Of a stretch of 64,000 bases of DNA, positions 1 through 7,370 are shown one piece after another. Position numbers and translations under genes: made by a program. This stretch comes from RGIG4097 sp045613765 (lineage in GTDB: Bacteria; Bacillota; Clostridia; Christensenellales; CAG-917), in contig JAZLBO010000018.1 of the NCBI GenBank assembly GCA_045613765.1, forward strand, positions 62,001 through 126,000, given 5' to 3'. The notes beneath the pieces were generated by a model. That model was not told the origin of the DNA. It worked only from the letters and a program-made list of their open reading frames with translations, and did not search any database. Each line of letters starts with the position of its first letter. Position 1 is the stretch's first letter.

Positions 1-834
1 GTACTTGATGCGACGGAAAGGTCCTTTGTCAACAGAATATCCCTTGGGACTGAATTCTGCAAAGACGCCTGACAAAACTTCTTCCATAACTTCAAAGACG
101 TCGTCTTGTGTTGCAAAGCACATTTCTGTGTCAAGTTGATAGAATTCGCCGGGGCTACGGTCTGCTCTTGCGTCTTCATCTCTAAAGCAAGGGGCAATTT
201 GGAAGTATCTGTCAAAGCCCGAAGTCATAAGCAACTGCTTATATTGTTGGGGTGCTTGGGGCAATGCATAAAATCTGCCGGGGTGCAATCTTGAAGGCAC
301 GATAAAGTCACGTGCGCCTTCAGGTGATGAACTTGTAAGAATAGGTGTGGTGATTTCAAGGAATCCCATATCCGTCATCTTTCTACGAAGCCAACTGACC
401 ACTTTTGCACGGAAAACGATTTTATCCTTAACTTCAGGGTTTCTAAGGTCGAGGAAACGATATTTAAGACGAGTGTCTTCTCTTGATGATGTGCTTGTTG
501 CCACTTCAAAAGGAAGTTGCTCGTAGCACTTGCCAAGGATCTCGATCTTTTCGGGTTCAATTTCGATCATGCCTGTGGGCATATCGGGGTTGGGTGAGGA
601 GCGAAGAATAACCTTGCCTTCAACTGAAAGTGTTGATTCACGAGGGATTTCTCTCACTTGTGCCTTCATATCTTCATCTGCAACAACCACTTGGGTGTAG
701 CCATAGAAGTCACGAAGGACAAAGAAGATAACTGCTCCAAGGTCACGTGTTGATGAAAGCCAGCCACAAAGTTTGACTTTTTGACCAACGTTTTGTTCTG
801 TAAGTTCGCCACAGTTGTGAGTTCTCAGTTTCAT
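1..834 (-). CDS. aspS: Aspartyl-tRNA synthetase (N-terminal 278 residues, cut by window edge)
   Basis: Class II synthetase that charges tRNA-Asp with aspartate in the cytoplasm. The protein opens MKLRTHNCGEL, the usual AspS start, followed by an OB-fold anticodon-binding domain (about residues 1-105). Motif 2 is visible as CFRDEDARADRSPGEFYQLD, after the block LPQAPQQYKQLLM that is typical of bacterial AspS. The frame is open to base 1, so the insertion domain and motif 3 lie outside the window. It is the last visible gene of a minus-strand group asnS-asnA-aspS, 67 bases after asnA, which suggests an aspartate/asparagine supply and charging operon. Whether it is discriminating or also charges tRNA-Asn cannot be decided, but a separate asnS makes the discriminating type likely. 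Confidence 0.96.
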   Translation of the reverse strand, partial: MKLRTHNCGELTEQNVGQKVKLCGWLSSTRDLGAVIFFVLRDFYGYTQVVVADEDMKAQVREIPRESTLSVEGKVILRSSPNPDMPTGMIEIEPEKIEILGKCYEQLPFEVATSTSSREDTRLKYRFLDLRNPEVKDKIVFRAKVVSWLRRKMTDMGFLEITTPILTSSSPEGARDFIVPSRLHPGRFYALPQAPQQYKQLLMTSGFDRYFQIAPCFRDEDARADRSPGEFYQLDTEMCFATQDDVFEVMEEVLSGVFAEFSPKGYSVDKGPFRRIKY

Positions 835-901
835 AATTCCTTCTGTTTATTGAAAAAAATTTATTTTTTGTTTTTGTTTATTTTGAGTATTTTGTTGTTT
901 T

Positions 902-1912
902 TTAGAGCAAATGCACGCCCTTTTCTTCGCAAGTACTGATCATACTATCAGGCCAAAGGCTTGCTTGGACTTCCCCAATGTGTGCTTTTTGAAGGATAAG
1001 CATACAAAGTCGTGATTGTCCAATTCCGCCGCCTATCGTCAAAGGCAACTGTCCTGCAACAACTTGCTTGTGATAGTCAAATCTCAGTCTATCTTCTGCA
1101 CCTGCCATTTTCAGTTGGCGCATAAGTGCGTCGCTATCAACTCTTATGCCCATTGATGAGATTTCAAGGCTGTCATCAAGGACACTATCATAAAAGAGAA
1201 TATCTCCGTTGAGATCCCAATCATCGTAGTCGGGTGCTCTGCCGTCATGGGGTTTGCCATTTGACAAAGGTGCGCCTATCTTCATCAAAAATACTGTGCC
1301 GTATTCCTTGGCGATTGCTCTTTCTCTTTCGTGAGCTGTAAGATCGGGGTAGAGTGCCAAGAGTTCTTCCGTTGTGATGAACTTCACTTCTCTTTTGAGA
1401 TTTGTGCTCAACACGGGGAAAGCCTTTTTTGTTTCCTCAAGAGTGTCACATATTGAGCCTACAATACGGAGAACAACCTTTTTTAAGAAGTCTTCCTTTC
1501 GTTGCTCACGGCAGATGACCATTTCCCAATCCCATTGGTCAACGTATATTGAGTGTACGTTGTCGCAGTTGTCATCTCTGCGAATAGCGTTCATATCCGT
1601 ATAGAGCCCTTCGCCACATTGAAAACGATATTTTTTGAGAGCAATTCTTTTCCACTTTGCAAGGGAGTGGACGATTTCTGCCTCCACACCGTCTTGTTCC
1701 TTCACTTCAAAGCGCACTGCTCTTTCCACACCATTAAGGTCGTCGTTGACACCAGTATGACTGCGTACAATAATTGGTGCAGATATACGCTCAAAACCAA
1801 AGTTCTTGACAAAGTTGCGTTGGAAAGCATCCTTGACAAACTTGATTGCCTTTTCGGTTTCTCTCACGTTCATATTGGGTGTGTAGTTTTCAGGTATATA
1901 CAATTTGCTCAT
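902..1912 (-). CDS. asnA: Aspartate-ammonia ligase (asparagine synthetase A)
   Basis: Makes asparagine from aspartate, ammonia and ATP in the cytoplasm. The 336-residue length matches AsnA (about 330). Its fold is that of a class II aminoacyl-tRNA synthetase catalytic core. Recognisable family blocks are SAPIIV near residue 45, VHSLAKWKR near residue 81, GLYTDMNAIRRD near residue 101, VDQWDWE near residue 124, and the C-terminal GGGIGQSRLCMLIL. It sits 26 bases downstream of asnS and 67 bases upstream of aspS on the same strand. This gives a compact operon in which free asparagine is made and both asparagine and aspartate are attached to their tRNAs. Identity is very secure. Confidence 0.97.
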   Translation of the reverse strand: MSKLYIPENYTPNMNVRETEKAIKFVKDAFQRNFVKNFGFERISAPIIVRSHTGVNDDLNGVERAVRFEVKEQDGVEAEIVHSLAKWKRIALKKYRFQCGEGLYTDMNAIRRDDNCDNVHSIYVDQWDWEMVICREQRKEDFLKKVVLRIVGSICDTLEETKKAFPVLSTNLKREVKFITTEELLALYPDLTAHERERAIAKEYGTVFLMKIGAPLSNGKPHDGRAPDYDDWDLNGDILFYDSVLDDSLEISSMGIRVDSDALMRQLKMAGAEDRLRFDYHKQVVAGQLPLTIGGGIGQSRLCMLILQKAHIGEVQASLWPDSMISTCEEKGVHLL

Positions 1913-1938
1913 ATTTTGTCATCTACAAAGTAGATTTA

Positions 1939-3327
1939 TTACATCAAGTCGCCTGTTGTTCTTGCGTAGAGTTGTACGTCACGGATGTTTGCAATGCCTG
2001 TCACGTACATCATAATGCGTTCAAGTCCAAGACCAAATCCACTGTGGGGGACACTGCCGTACTTACGGAGATCCATATATCCAACGTAGTCGTCAAGGTT
2101 CATATTTCTGTCAACCATTGCTTGTTTCAACTTGTCATAGTCTGCCTCTCTTTCACTGCAACCAATGATTTCGCCAACACCGGGCACGAGAAGGTCTGTT
2201 GCTGCAACGGTTTTGCCATCATCATTTTGTTTCATATAGAAACTCTTGATGTGCTTGGGATAGTTGATGACAAAGACGGGTTTGTTGAACACCTTTTCTG
2301 TAATATAACGTTCGTGTTCTGATTGAAGGTCAAGACCCCACTCAACAGGATATACAAACTTTTCGCCTGAGTTCTTGAGGATTTCAATAGCCTCGCTGTA
2401 GTCAAGGACTTTGAATTCACTTTCAACCACTGCTGTGAGTTTTTCTCTCAAGCCACTTTCAAATGCCTTTTCAAAGAAAGCAATTTCTTCGGGACATTCG
2501 TCAAGTACTGCTTTGATGATTGTCTTGATCATGCTTTCTGCAATGTTGATGATGTCAGGAAGTTTTGCAAATGCAACTTCGGGTTCAACTTGCCAAAATT
2601 CTGCTGCGTGACGAGGTGTGTTTGAGTTTTCTGCACGAAATGTAGGACCAAAGGTATAAATCTTGCCCATTGCCATTGCTGCCACTTCGCCTTCAAGTTG
2701 TCCACTGACTGTAAGACCTGCTTTTCTTCTAAAGAAATCGTTGGCCATATATTCTGCCTCGTCCTTTGAAAGTTTTGCGCTTTCATAGTTGTGTGTTGTC
2801 ACGTGGAAGATTTCGCCTGCGCCTTCACAGTCACTGCCTGTGATGATGGGGGTGTGGATATATGTGTAGCCGTTTTCTTGGAAGAAACGATGGATTGCAA
2901 AACTCAACTTGCTTCTCACACGGAGCATTGCGTTAAATGTGTTTGTTCTCACACGGAGATGAGGGATTGTACGCAAGAATTCAAGTGAGTGATATTTCTT
3001 TTGCAAAGGATAATCACTGGGGCAATCGCCAAGAAGTTCGATGCTTTCTGCATTGATTTCGTAGTCCCCTTGATTCATTGCAGGGACAACCTTTCCTGTG
3101 ACGAGAAGTGATGCGCCGTTCTTCAAGCATTTTGCGATTTCGGTTGCATCAAAATTTGCCTTGTCAATGACGATTTGAAGATGACGGAGTGATGTGCCGT
3201 CGTTGAGTGCCACAAATGCCATTGTCTTGCTGTCACGTGCTGTTCTTGCCCAACCTGCCACTACCACTGATTTGCCTTCGTAGTCTTTGCCGTTTGTGAG
3301 AATGTCAATGATGTCTATGTTCTTCAT
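1939..3327 (-). CDS. asnS: Asparaginyl-tRNA synthetase
   Basis: Class II synthetase charging tRNA-Asn directly with asparagine. I chose the start at 3327 (MKNIDIIDILT), which has AGGAG six bases upstream; a longer frame reaching 3387 has no such site. This gives 462 residues, normal for AsnS. The N-terminal OB-fold (to about residue 110) is followed by the catalytic core with THTPIITGSDCEGAGE-type motif 1 context, motif 2 FRAENSNTPRHAAEFW and motif 3 GFGLGLERIMMY. It is the first gene of asnS-asnA-aspS, with a consensus-like promoter just upstream. A direct AsnRS implies that the transamidation route is not needed for Asn-tRNA. Confidence 0.97.
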   Translation of the reverse strand: MKNIDIIDILTNGKDYEGKSVVVAGWARTARDSKTMAFVALNDGTSLRHLQIVIDKANFDATEIAKCLKNGASLLVTGKVVPAMNQGDYEINAESIELLGDCPSDYPLQKKYHSLEFLRTIPHLRVRTNTFNAMLRVRSKLSFAIHRFFQENGYTYIHTPIITGSDCEGAGEIFHVTTHNYESAKLSKDEAEYMANDFFRRKAGLTVSGQLEGEVAAMAMGKIYTFGPTFRAENSNTPRHAAEFWQVEPEVAFAKLPDIINIAESMIKTIIKAVLDECPEEIAFFEKAFESGLREKLTAVVESEFKVLDYSEAIEILKNSGEKFVYPVEWGLDLQSEHERYITEKVFNKPVFVINYPKHIKSFYMKQNDDGKTVAATDLLVPGVGEIIGCSEREADYDKLKQAMVDRNMNLDDYVGYMDLRKYGSVPHSGFGLGLERIMMYVTGIANIRDVQLYARTTGDLM

Positions 3328-3398
3328 AAAATCTCCTAATGTCAGCCTTTCTGTTTTGGAAAAATTCGACAGTTTCCAAAATATCATATCATTTAGAC

Positions 3399-3427
3399 AT
3401 TATAATTTTAATTATAGAATTTGTAAA
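3399..3427 (-). promoter_or_regulatory. Promoter of the asnS-asnA-aspS operon
   Basis: Reading the minus strand, TTTACA (3427-3422), a 17-base spacer and TATAAT (3404-3399) form a near-consensus housekeeping promoter. It lies about 72 bases before the asnS start codon. No T-box-like leader fits in the short 5' region. Confidence 0.7.
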
Positions 3428-3452
3428 GAGATTTTTGCACGCGAGAAAAAAC

Positions 3453-3482
3453 TTGACTAAATATTGCGATTTTATTTATACT
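3453..3482 (+). promoter_or_regulatory. Promoter of trxB
   Basis: TTGACT (3453-3458), an 18-base spacer and TATACT (3477-3482) precede trxB, which has GAGGTGAT as ribosome binding site just before its ATG. It is divergent from the asnS promoter. Confidence 0.6.
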
Positions 3483-3514
3483 AAACTCAACAAATTGTGT
3501 TATTGAGGTGATTT

Positions 3515-4411
3515 ATGTACGACCTTTTGATACTTGGCGCAGGCCCTGCAGGGCTTACGGCAGGAATTTACGGAGCAAGGGGTGGACTGAAAACTGTCAT
3601 CATTGAAAGAAAATCTTTTGGTGGACAAGCAGCCATTACACCCGAAATTGAAAACTTCCCGGGATACCAAAATATTGACGGATTTACCCTTACTTTCAAT
3701 ATGCAAGACCAAGCAAAAAAGCAAGGCGTAGAGTTTTTATACGACGAAGTTGAAGACGTGATTTTGGACGGCGAAATCAAGGTTGTCAAGACAAAAAATA
3801 GCGGGGAAATCTCTGCAAAAACTCTCATTATCGCCTGTGGTGCAGAAGCAAAAAAACTTGGCGTTGACCGTGAAATTGATTTGATTGGAAAAGGCGTCAG
3901 TTACTGCGCAACTTGTGACGGCAGATTTTTCAAAAATAGACCCGTTGCCGTTGTCGGTGGTGGAAATACTGCAGTTGAAGACGCTCTGTATCTTGGCAAT
4001 TTTGCAAGTGAAGTTTATCTTATCCACAGACGTGACACCCTGCGTGCAAGCAAGGTTTTGGGAGATAAATTGGCATCATCAAAAGTGAAGATTTTGTGGG
4101 ATAGCGTTGTTGAAGGACTTGACGGCGATCCCCTTGAAAAAATACTCGTAAAAAATGTAAAAACCAATGAAAATACATCTATTGATGTAAACTGCTTATT
4201 TGTTGCAGTTGGACAAACACCATCTTCTGCCCTATTTGATGGCAAAATTGCAATGGAAAACGGCTATGTTCTCGCAGATGAAAATATGGCAACCAACGTG
4301 AAAGGAGTTTTTGTCGCAGGGGATATTCGCAAAACACCCCTAAGACAAATCATCACTGCCTGCGCAGACGGAGCAATCGCAGCCGACAGCGCAATAAAAT
4401 ATTTGATGTAA
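3515..4411 (+). CDS. trxB: Thioredoxin-disulfide reductase
   Basis: FAD flavoenzyme that passes electrons from NADPH to thioredoxin in the cytoplasm. The 298 residues are slightly short of the usual 305-320. The FAD-binding GAGPAG is at residues 8-13, the redox-active CATC at residues 131-134, and the NADPH-binding GGGNTA follows near residue 149 with the HRRD block behind it (NADPH-type specificity). The C-terminal FAD motif is FVAGDIR. Start ATG at 3515 has a strong GAGGTG site. It is transcribed alone, between its own promoter and a terminator at 4430-4456. Ferredoxin-dependent relatives usually lack the HRR basic residues, so NADPH use is the better guess. Confidence 0.95.
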   Translation: MYDLLILGAGPAGLTAGIYGARGGLKTVIIERKSFGGQAAITPEIENFPGYQNIDGFTLTFNMQDQAKKQGVEFLYDEVEDVILDGEIKVVKTKNSGEISAKTLIIACGAEAKKLGVDREIDLIGKGVSYCATCDGRFFKNRPVAVVGGGNTAVEDALYLGNFASEVYLIHRRDTLRASKVLGDKLASSKVKILWDSVVEGLDGDPLEKILVKNVKTNENTSIDVNCLFVAVGQTPSSALFDGKIAMENGYVLADENMATNVKGVFVAGDIRKTPLRQIITACADGAIAADSAIKYLM

Positions 4412-4429
4412 TCAAAAAATCAATCAATG

Positions 4430-4456
4430 AAAAAGCACTCATTTGAGTGCTTTTTT
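4430..4456 (+). terminator. Rho-independent terminator after trxB
   Basis: AAAAGCACTC, loop ATTT, GAGTGCTTTTTT. The stem core GCACTC is shared with terminators after dnaN, dnaA and the P-type ATPase gene. Confidence 0.85.
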
Positions 4457-4460
4457 AATG

Positions 4461-4650
4461 AATAAATAATAGTGAAAAGTGAAGAAGTGTGGTTTGAACC
4501 AAAGGTGCATAAATTGAAGGCAAAGCCTTCATGCAATGCCTACGGCATGATTTCTCGCTACGCTCCATGATTTGACACAAAGTGTCATGAATTGACGTTT
4601 ACACGTCATGATTTCTCACTTCGTTCCATGAATTGCACCAAAGGTGCATT
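4461..4650 (+). repeat. 20-bp-periodic mini-hairpin array, left arm
   Basis: Anchor CATGAATT or CATGATTT recurs at 4546, 4566, 4586, 4607 and 4627, a 20-21 base pitch. Between anchors lie different short self-complementary cores: GAAGGC/GCCTTC, ATGCC/GGCAT, GACAC/GTGTC, GACGT/ACGTC and GCACC/GGTGC. The cores vary in sequence but keep pairing. No protein is encoded. A degraded copy of the same element lies at 37264-37420 and a reverse-oriented arm at 5010-5110. It is probably a non-autonomous intergenic repeat. Confidence 0.75.
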
Positions 4651-5009
4651 GTGGAAAAGTCTCCATCTTTGAGGGAGGTGGCACGGCTTGTCCGTGACGG
4701 AAGGAGTGGTAAAACTTTGATAGTTTCAAATGAAAAATGAAGAATGAAACGTTGCTATGCAACATTGTGGTTGATGAGTACCTGTCGCACTCTCCCCCAG
4801 TTACCTATGGCAACAGCCCCCTCCCAGAGTGGGCCTTTTCGGGAGATTCGTGAATCTCCCCTACAGGGGTGTATAAGTCATAACTCTACATAGTTGACAC
4901 AACAACACTTTGCCAACAATTTGATGTGGATTTTTATTTATTCGGTGGTATTACTTTGGATTTACCATAGGGGCGATTCACGAATCGCCCGATACAATTT
5001 CTACCACAA
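4651..5009. repeat. Intergenic repeat-type sequence between the two mini-hairpin arms
   Basis: No gene is seen. Two matching hairpins stand out: GGGAGATTC/GAATCTCCC at 4841-4860 and GGGCGATTC/GAATCGCCC at 4971-4990. They share the design and differ by one compensated base pair. The rest (for example the G-rich stretch near 4670-4710) looks like dispersed intergenic repeat rather than coding sequence. Confidence 0.5.
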
Positions 5010-5110
5010 TGTCCGTAGGACAATTCATGAAAACTTCTTTTCAATTCATGGAGCAATAGCGAGAATACATGACACAAAGTGTCAATTCATGCAATCTTTA
5101 TTGCAATTTA
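5010..5110 (-). repeat. 20-bp-periodic mini-hairpin array, right arm (inverted)
   Basis: AATTCATG, the reverse complement of the left-arm anchor CATGAATT, recurs at 5022, 5043 and 5084, with AATACATG at 5064; the pitch is 20-21 bases. Hairpin cores TGTCC/GGACA and GACAC/GTGTC are visible. Together with the left arm this makes an inverted-repeat architecture about 0.6 kb across. Confidence 0.65.
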
Positions 5111-5130
5111 TTATTAATATGCAACCATGA

Positions 5131-5599
5131 AAAACTGCGCTATTTAGATGGATGACGAGAAAGAAAAACCCACACGGCTATTGAAACAAAAAAGCAATAT
5201 TGTGATGAGTGATGCGAAAAGCCCCATATATAACGACTGACGTGTACTTGTTGTACATGAAGGTGGAATATATTGGGCTTGCCAAAATCAATCGCGCATT
5301 GGTGCTTCATAAAACTGTGATATTTAGATGCATATCGAGAAAAGAAAAAGTCCACGGATAGGAGCATACTTGGTGTATGTGACTACTCGTGGGACTTGAA
5401 CTTGCCGAAGATAGGCGCTAAAAATAGCGCAAATTTATGTGGTATATGTTCGCTCTCTGCCAATTTAGAAACGTGTAAAACTGCGATATTTAGATGGATG
5501 ACAAGAAAGAAAAACCCACACGGGTCGTGGCGTACTTGTTGTACGTGAGAATCGTGTGGGTGCATCTGCCGAAGTCAGGCGCTAAATAGCGCAGTTTTG
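5131..5599 (+). repeat. Three tandem copies of a structured repeat (candidate ncRNA)
   Basis: Copies begin at 5131, 5311 and 5477 with AAAACTGYGMTATTTAGATG, followed by a purine-rich GAGAAAGAAAAA-like block. Each then carries a two-part hairpin. Outer stems differ but pair: 5219-5231 with 5268-5280, 5348-5356 with 5388-5397, and 5514-5522 with 5553-5561. Inner stems are TGTAC/GTACA, CATAC/GTATG and CGTAC/GTACG around loops TTGTT or TTGGT. In copy 3 the start (5477-5493) pairs with the end (5582-5598) at 16 of 17 positions. Paired changes between copies argue for selection on structure. Copy 1 carries an extra insert. No reading frame is conserved. Function unknown. Confidence 0.65.
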
Positions 5600-5611
5600 C
5601 CTAAAATGTAA

Positions 5612-5642
5612 AGAGTGTTGGGGCTTAGCCATCCAACACTCT
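5612..5642. other. Perfect 10-bp hairpin in the trxB-glmM gap
   Basis: AGAGTGTTGG and CCAACACTCT flank an 11-base loop. No T-tract follows directly on either strand, so it is not a clear terminator. From here to glmM (5643-5809) I see only AT-rich sequence without genes. Confidence 0.5.
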
Positions 5643-5809
5643 CTACTTATGATAAGGGGGAAAATTATGAGTTAGTTTGGGACAATCATTAGATTGTACT
5701 CATATCTTATCATTGACACCCCGTTATGTCAATACTTTTTGTGATATTTTTTTCAAAATTTTTCAATTTTTTCCAAATTTCTTACAAAAAATACTTTTTT
5801 TTCTAAAAA

Positions 5810-7093
5810 TTATTTGGTTTTTTGTAAGTTTTTGAAGAATTCCAACTCTTGTAGCAGTTTTGAGCAATCTAAACGATTATCATACACTTCAACCGATATT
5901 CTAATCACACTTTCTGTGCCACTTGGACGCACTATAACCCTACCCTTTTTGCCAATTTGCTCTACAAATTTGCACATTTTCTGTTGAAAATCATCACTGG
6001 CATAGGTGCTCTTTGGATTTTGAACATCTAAATTGTAGTTTTCCGTCCTATATTCTCGTGATTTTTTCAAAAACCCATTGATATATCCTTCCAAAAACGT
6101 CAATGCCGTAATAACGCCATCTCCCATATCTGCTTTGTCGCCAATTATGATATGCCCGCTCTTTTCTCCACCCAAAATTGCGCCCGTATCTTTCATAACT
6201 TTTGCCACATACTTATCCCCCACGTCAGCACGGTGCAATTTGATTTTTTGCTTTTCAAGAGCCTTTTCCACCCCACTACCCGTCATAATTGTGCCAACCA
6301 CATTGTTTGATCCACGAGATTTGGACTTGTAATATGATGCGATATTATATAAAATTTGGTCGCCGTCATAGACTTTGCCATCAACCACTGCAAGCACTCT
6401 ATCTCCGTCGCCGTCAAAAGAAAAGCCTACACCCCTATCGGTCATTTGCCCCAAAAGGTTGTCAAGGCAGGTCGCACCACACCCCACGTTTATTTTGTCC
6501 CCTTCATAATCGTTGCATATTGCCACAACGTCTGCCCCCAAGGTTTCAAAAATATCCTTTGCAATATAAGAAAAACATCCGTGAGCAGTGTCAAGATATA
6601 TTTGTCTGTCAAGGACACCCAAGTTCAAGTGTTGAAACATAGAAATCACGTGCCTTTTGTATTCCCTTGATGCGCCACTATTGAGCCGAACAATACCACT
6701 GCCCTTATTTTCACAAGACTGCCAGTTGTCAAGTGCATTGTCAAGATTAAGTTCATCTTCTTCACTCAACTTGCCATTTTCACCCATAACTTTCAAGCCG
6801 TTGTACTCAGGTGGATTGTGAGATGCAGTGATCATAACGCCACAAGGAATACCCTTTGACTTCATTGTATAAGCAAGGGCAGGTGTCGGCAAAACCCCCG
6901 TGATATGCACCTCTGCACCACCTTCAAGCAACCCACGAACAAGTTGCTTTTCTATGTCAAAAGATGACGTCCGTGTATCCCTTGCCACTGCCACAATTTT
7001 GTGTCTGCTTGCAAGGACAACGCCGAGAGGATATGCCATGTCAAATATTTGCTTGTGATGATTTCTTATTCCGTCTGTGCCAAAATGTTTCAT
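5810..7093 (-). CDS. glmM: Phosphoglucosamine mutase
   Basis: Converts glucosamine-6-phosphate to glucosamine-1-phosphate for UDP-GlcNAc and peptidoglycan synthesis. It belongs to the alpha-D-phosphohexomutase superfamily: FGTDGIR at residues 4-10, the phosphoserine loop TASHNP with Ser91, the metal-binding DGDGDR near residue 230, and the C-terminal phosphate-binding RPSGTES. At 427 residues it is about 20 shorter than usual, but all four domains appear present. The TASHNP and FGTDGIR forms favour GlmM over phosphomannomutase or phosphoglucomutase. There is no evident Shine-Dalgarno before the ATG at 7093, and it stands alone. Confidence 0.92.
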   Translation of the reverse strand: MKHFGTDGIRNHHKQIFDMAYPLGVVLASRHKIVAVARDTRTSSFDIEKQLVRGLLEGGAEVHITGVLPTPALAYTMKSKGIPCGVMITASHNPPEYNGLKVMGENGKLSEEDELNLDNALDNWQSCENKGSGIVRLNSGASREYKRHVISMFQHLNLGVLDRQIYLDTAHGCFSYIAKDIFETLGADVVAICNDYEGDKINVGCGATCLDNLLGQMTDRGVGFSFDGDGDRVLAVVDGKVYDGDQILYNIASYYKSKSRGSNNVVGTIMTGSGVEKALEKQKIKLHRADVGDKYVAKVMKDTGAILGGEKSGHIIIGDKADMGDGVITALTFLEGYINGFLKKSREYRTENYNLDVQNPKSTYASDDFQQKMCKFVEQIGKKGRVIVRPSGTESVIRISVEVYDNRLDCSKLLQELEFFKNLQKTK

Positions 7094-7370
7094 ACGTCAA
7101 TATATGCGCCCACTTTCCACTTGTGTCATTGCACGGAAATATACACAGCATTTTCTCTTTCATCAAAGATCTCTTGACTTGACAAATAAAATTATAAAAC
7201 GGCAAAACACATATTTTATCAATGCAAATATGTAATATAAACCCATTATTTTGCCATTTGGTTGATTTTGAAAAAATATGTCTTCAAATAATCTTGAAAT
7301 TATTGAACATTTGGTGTATCATATTCTATATCAAAAAATAGCGCGCACGCGTATATATAAGGATGGAATT

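Noticed and set aside
3328..3514. Possible T-box leader before asnS
   Set aside because: The 5' region is under 75 bases from the promoter and lacks the T-box sequence and room for a specifier stem.
4461..5110. 20-bp array considered as CRISPR
   Set aside because: The 8-base anchors are far too short for CRISPR repeats and the intervening cores are self-complementary rather than unique spacers.
5131..5599. Repeats considered as a CRISPR array
   Set aside because: Only three units of 120-180 bases with internal pairing and no uniform spacers; no cas genes are in the window.
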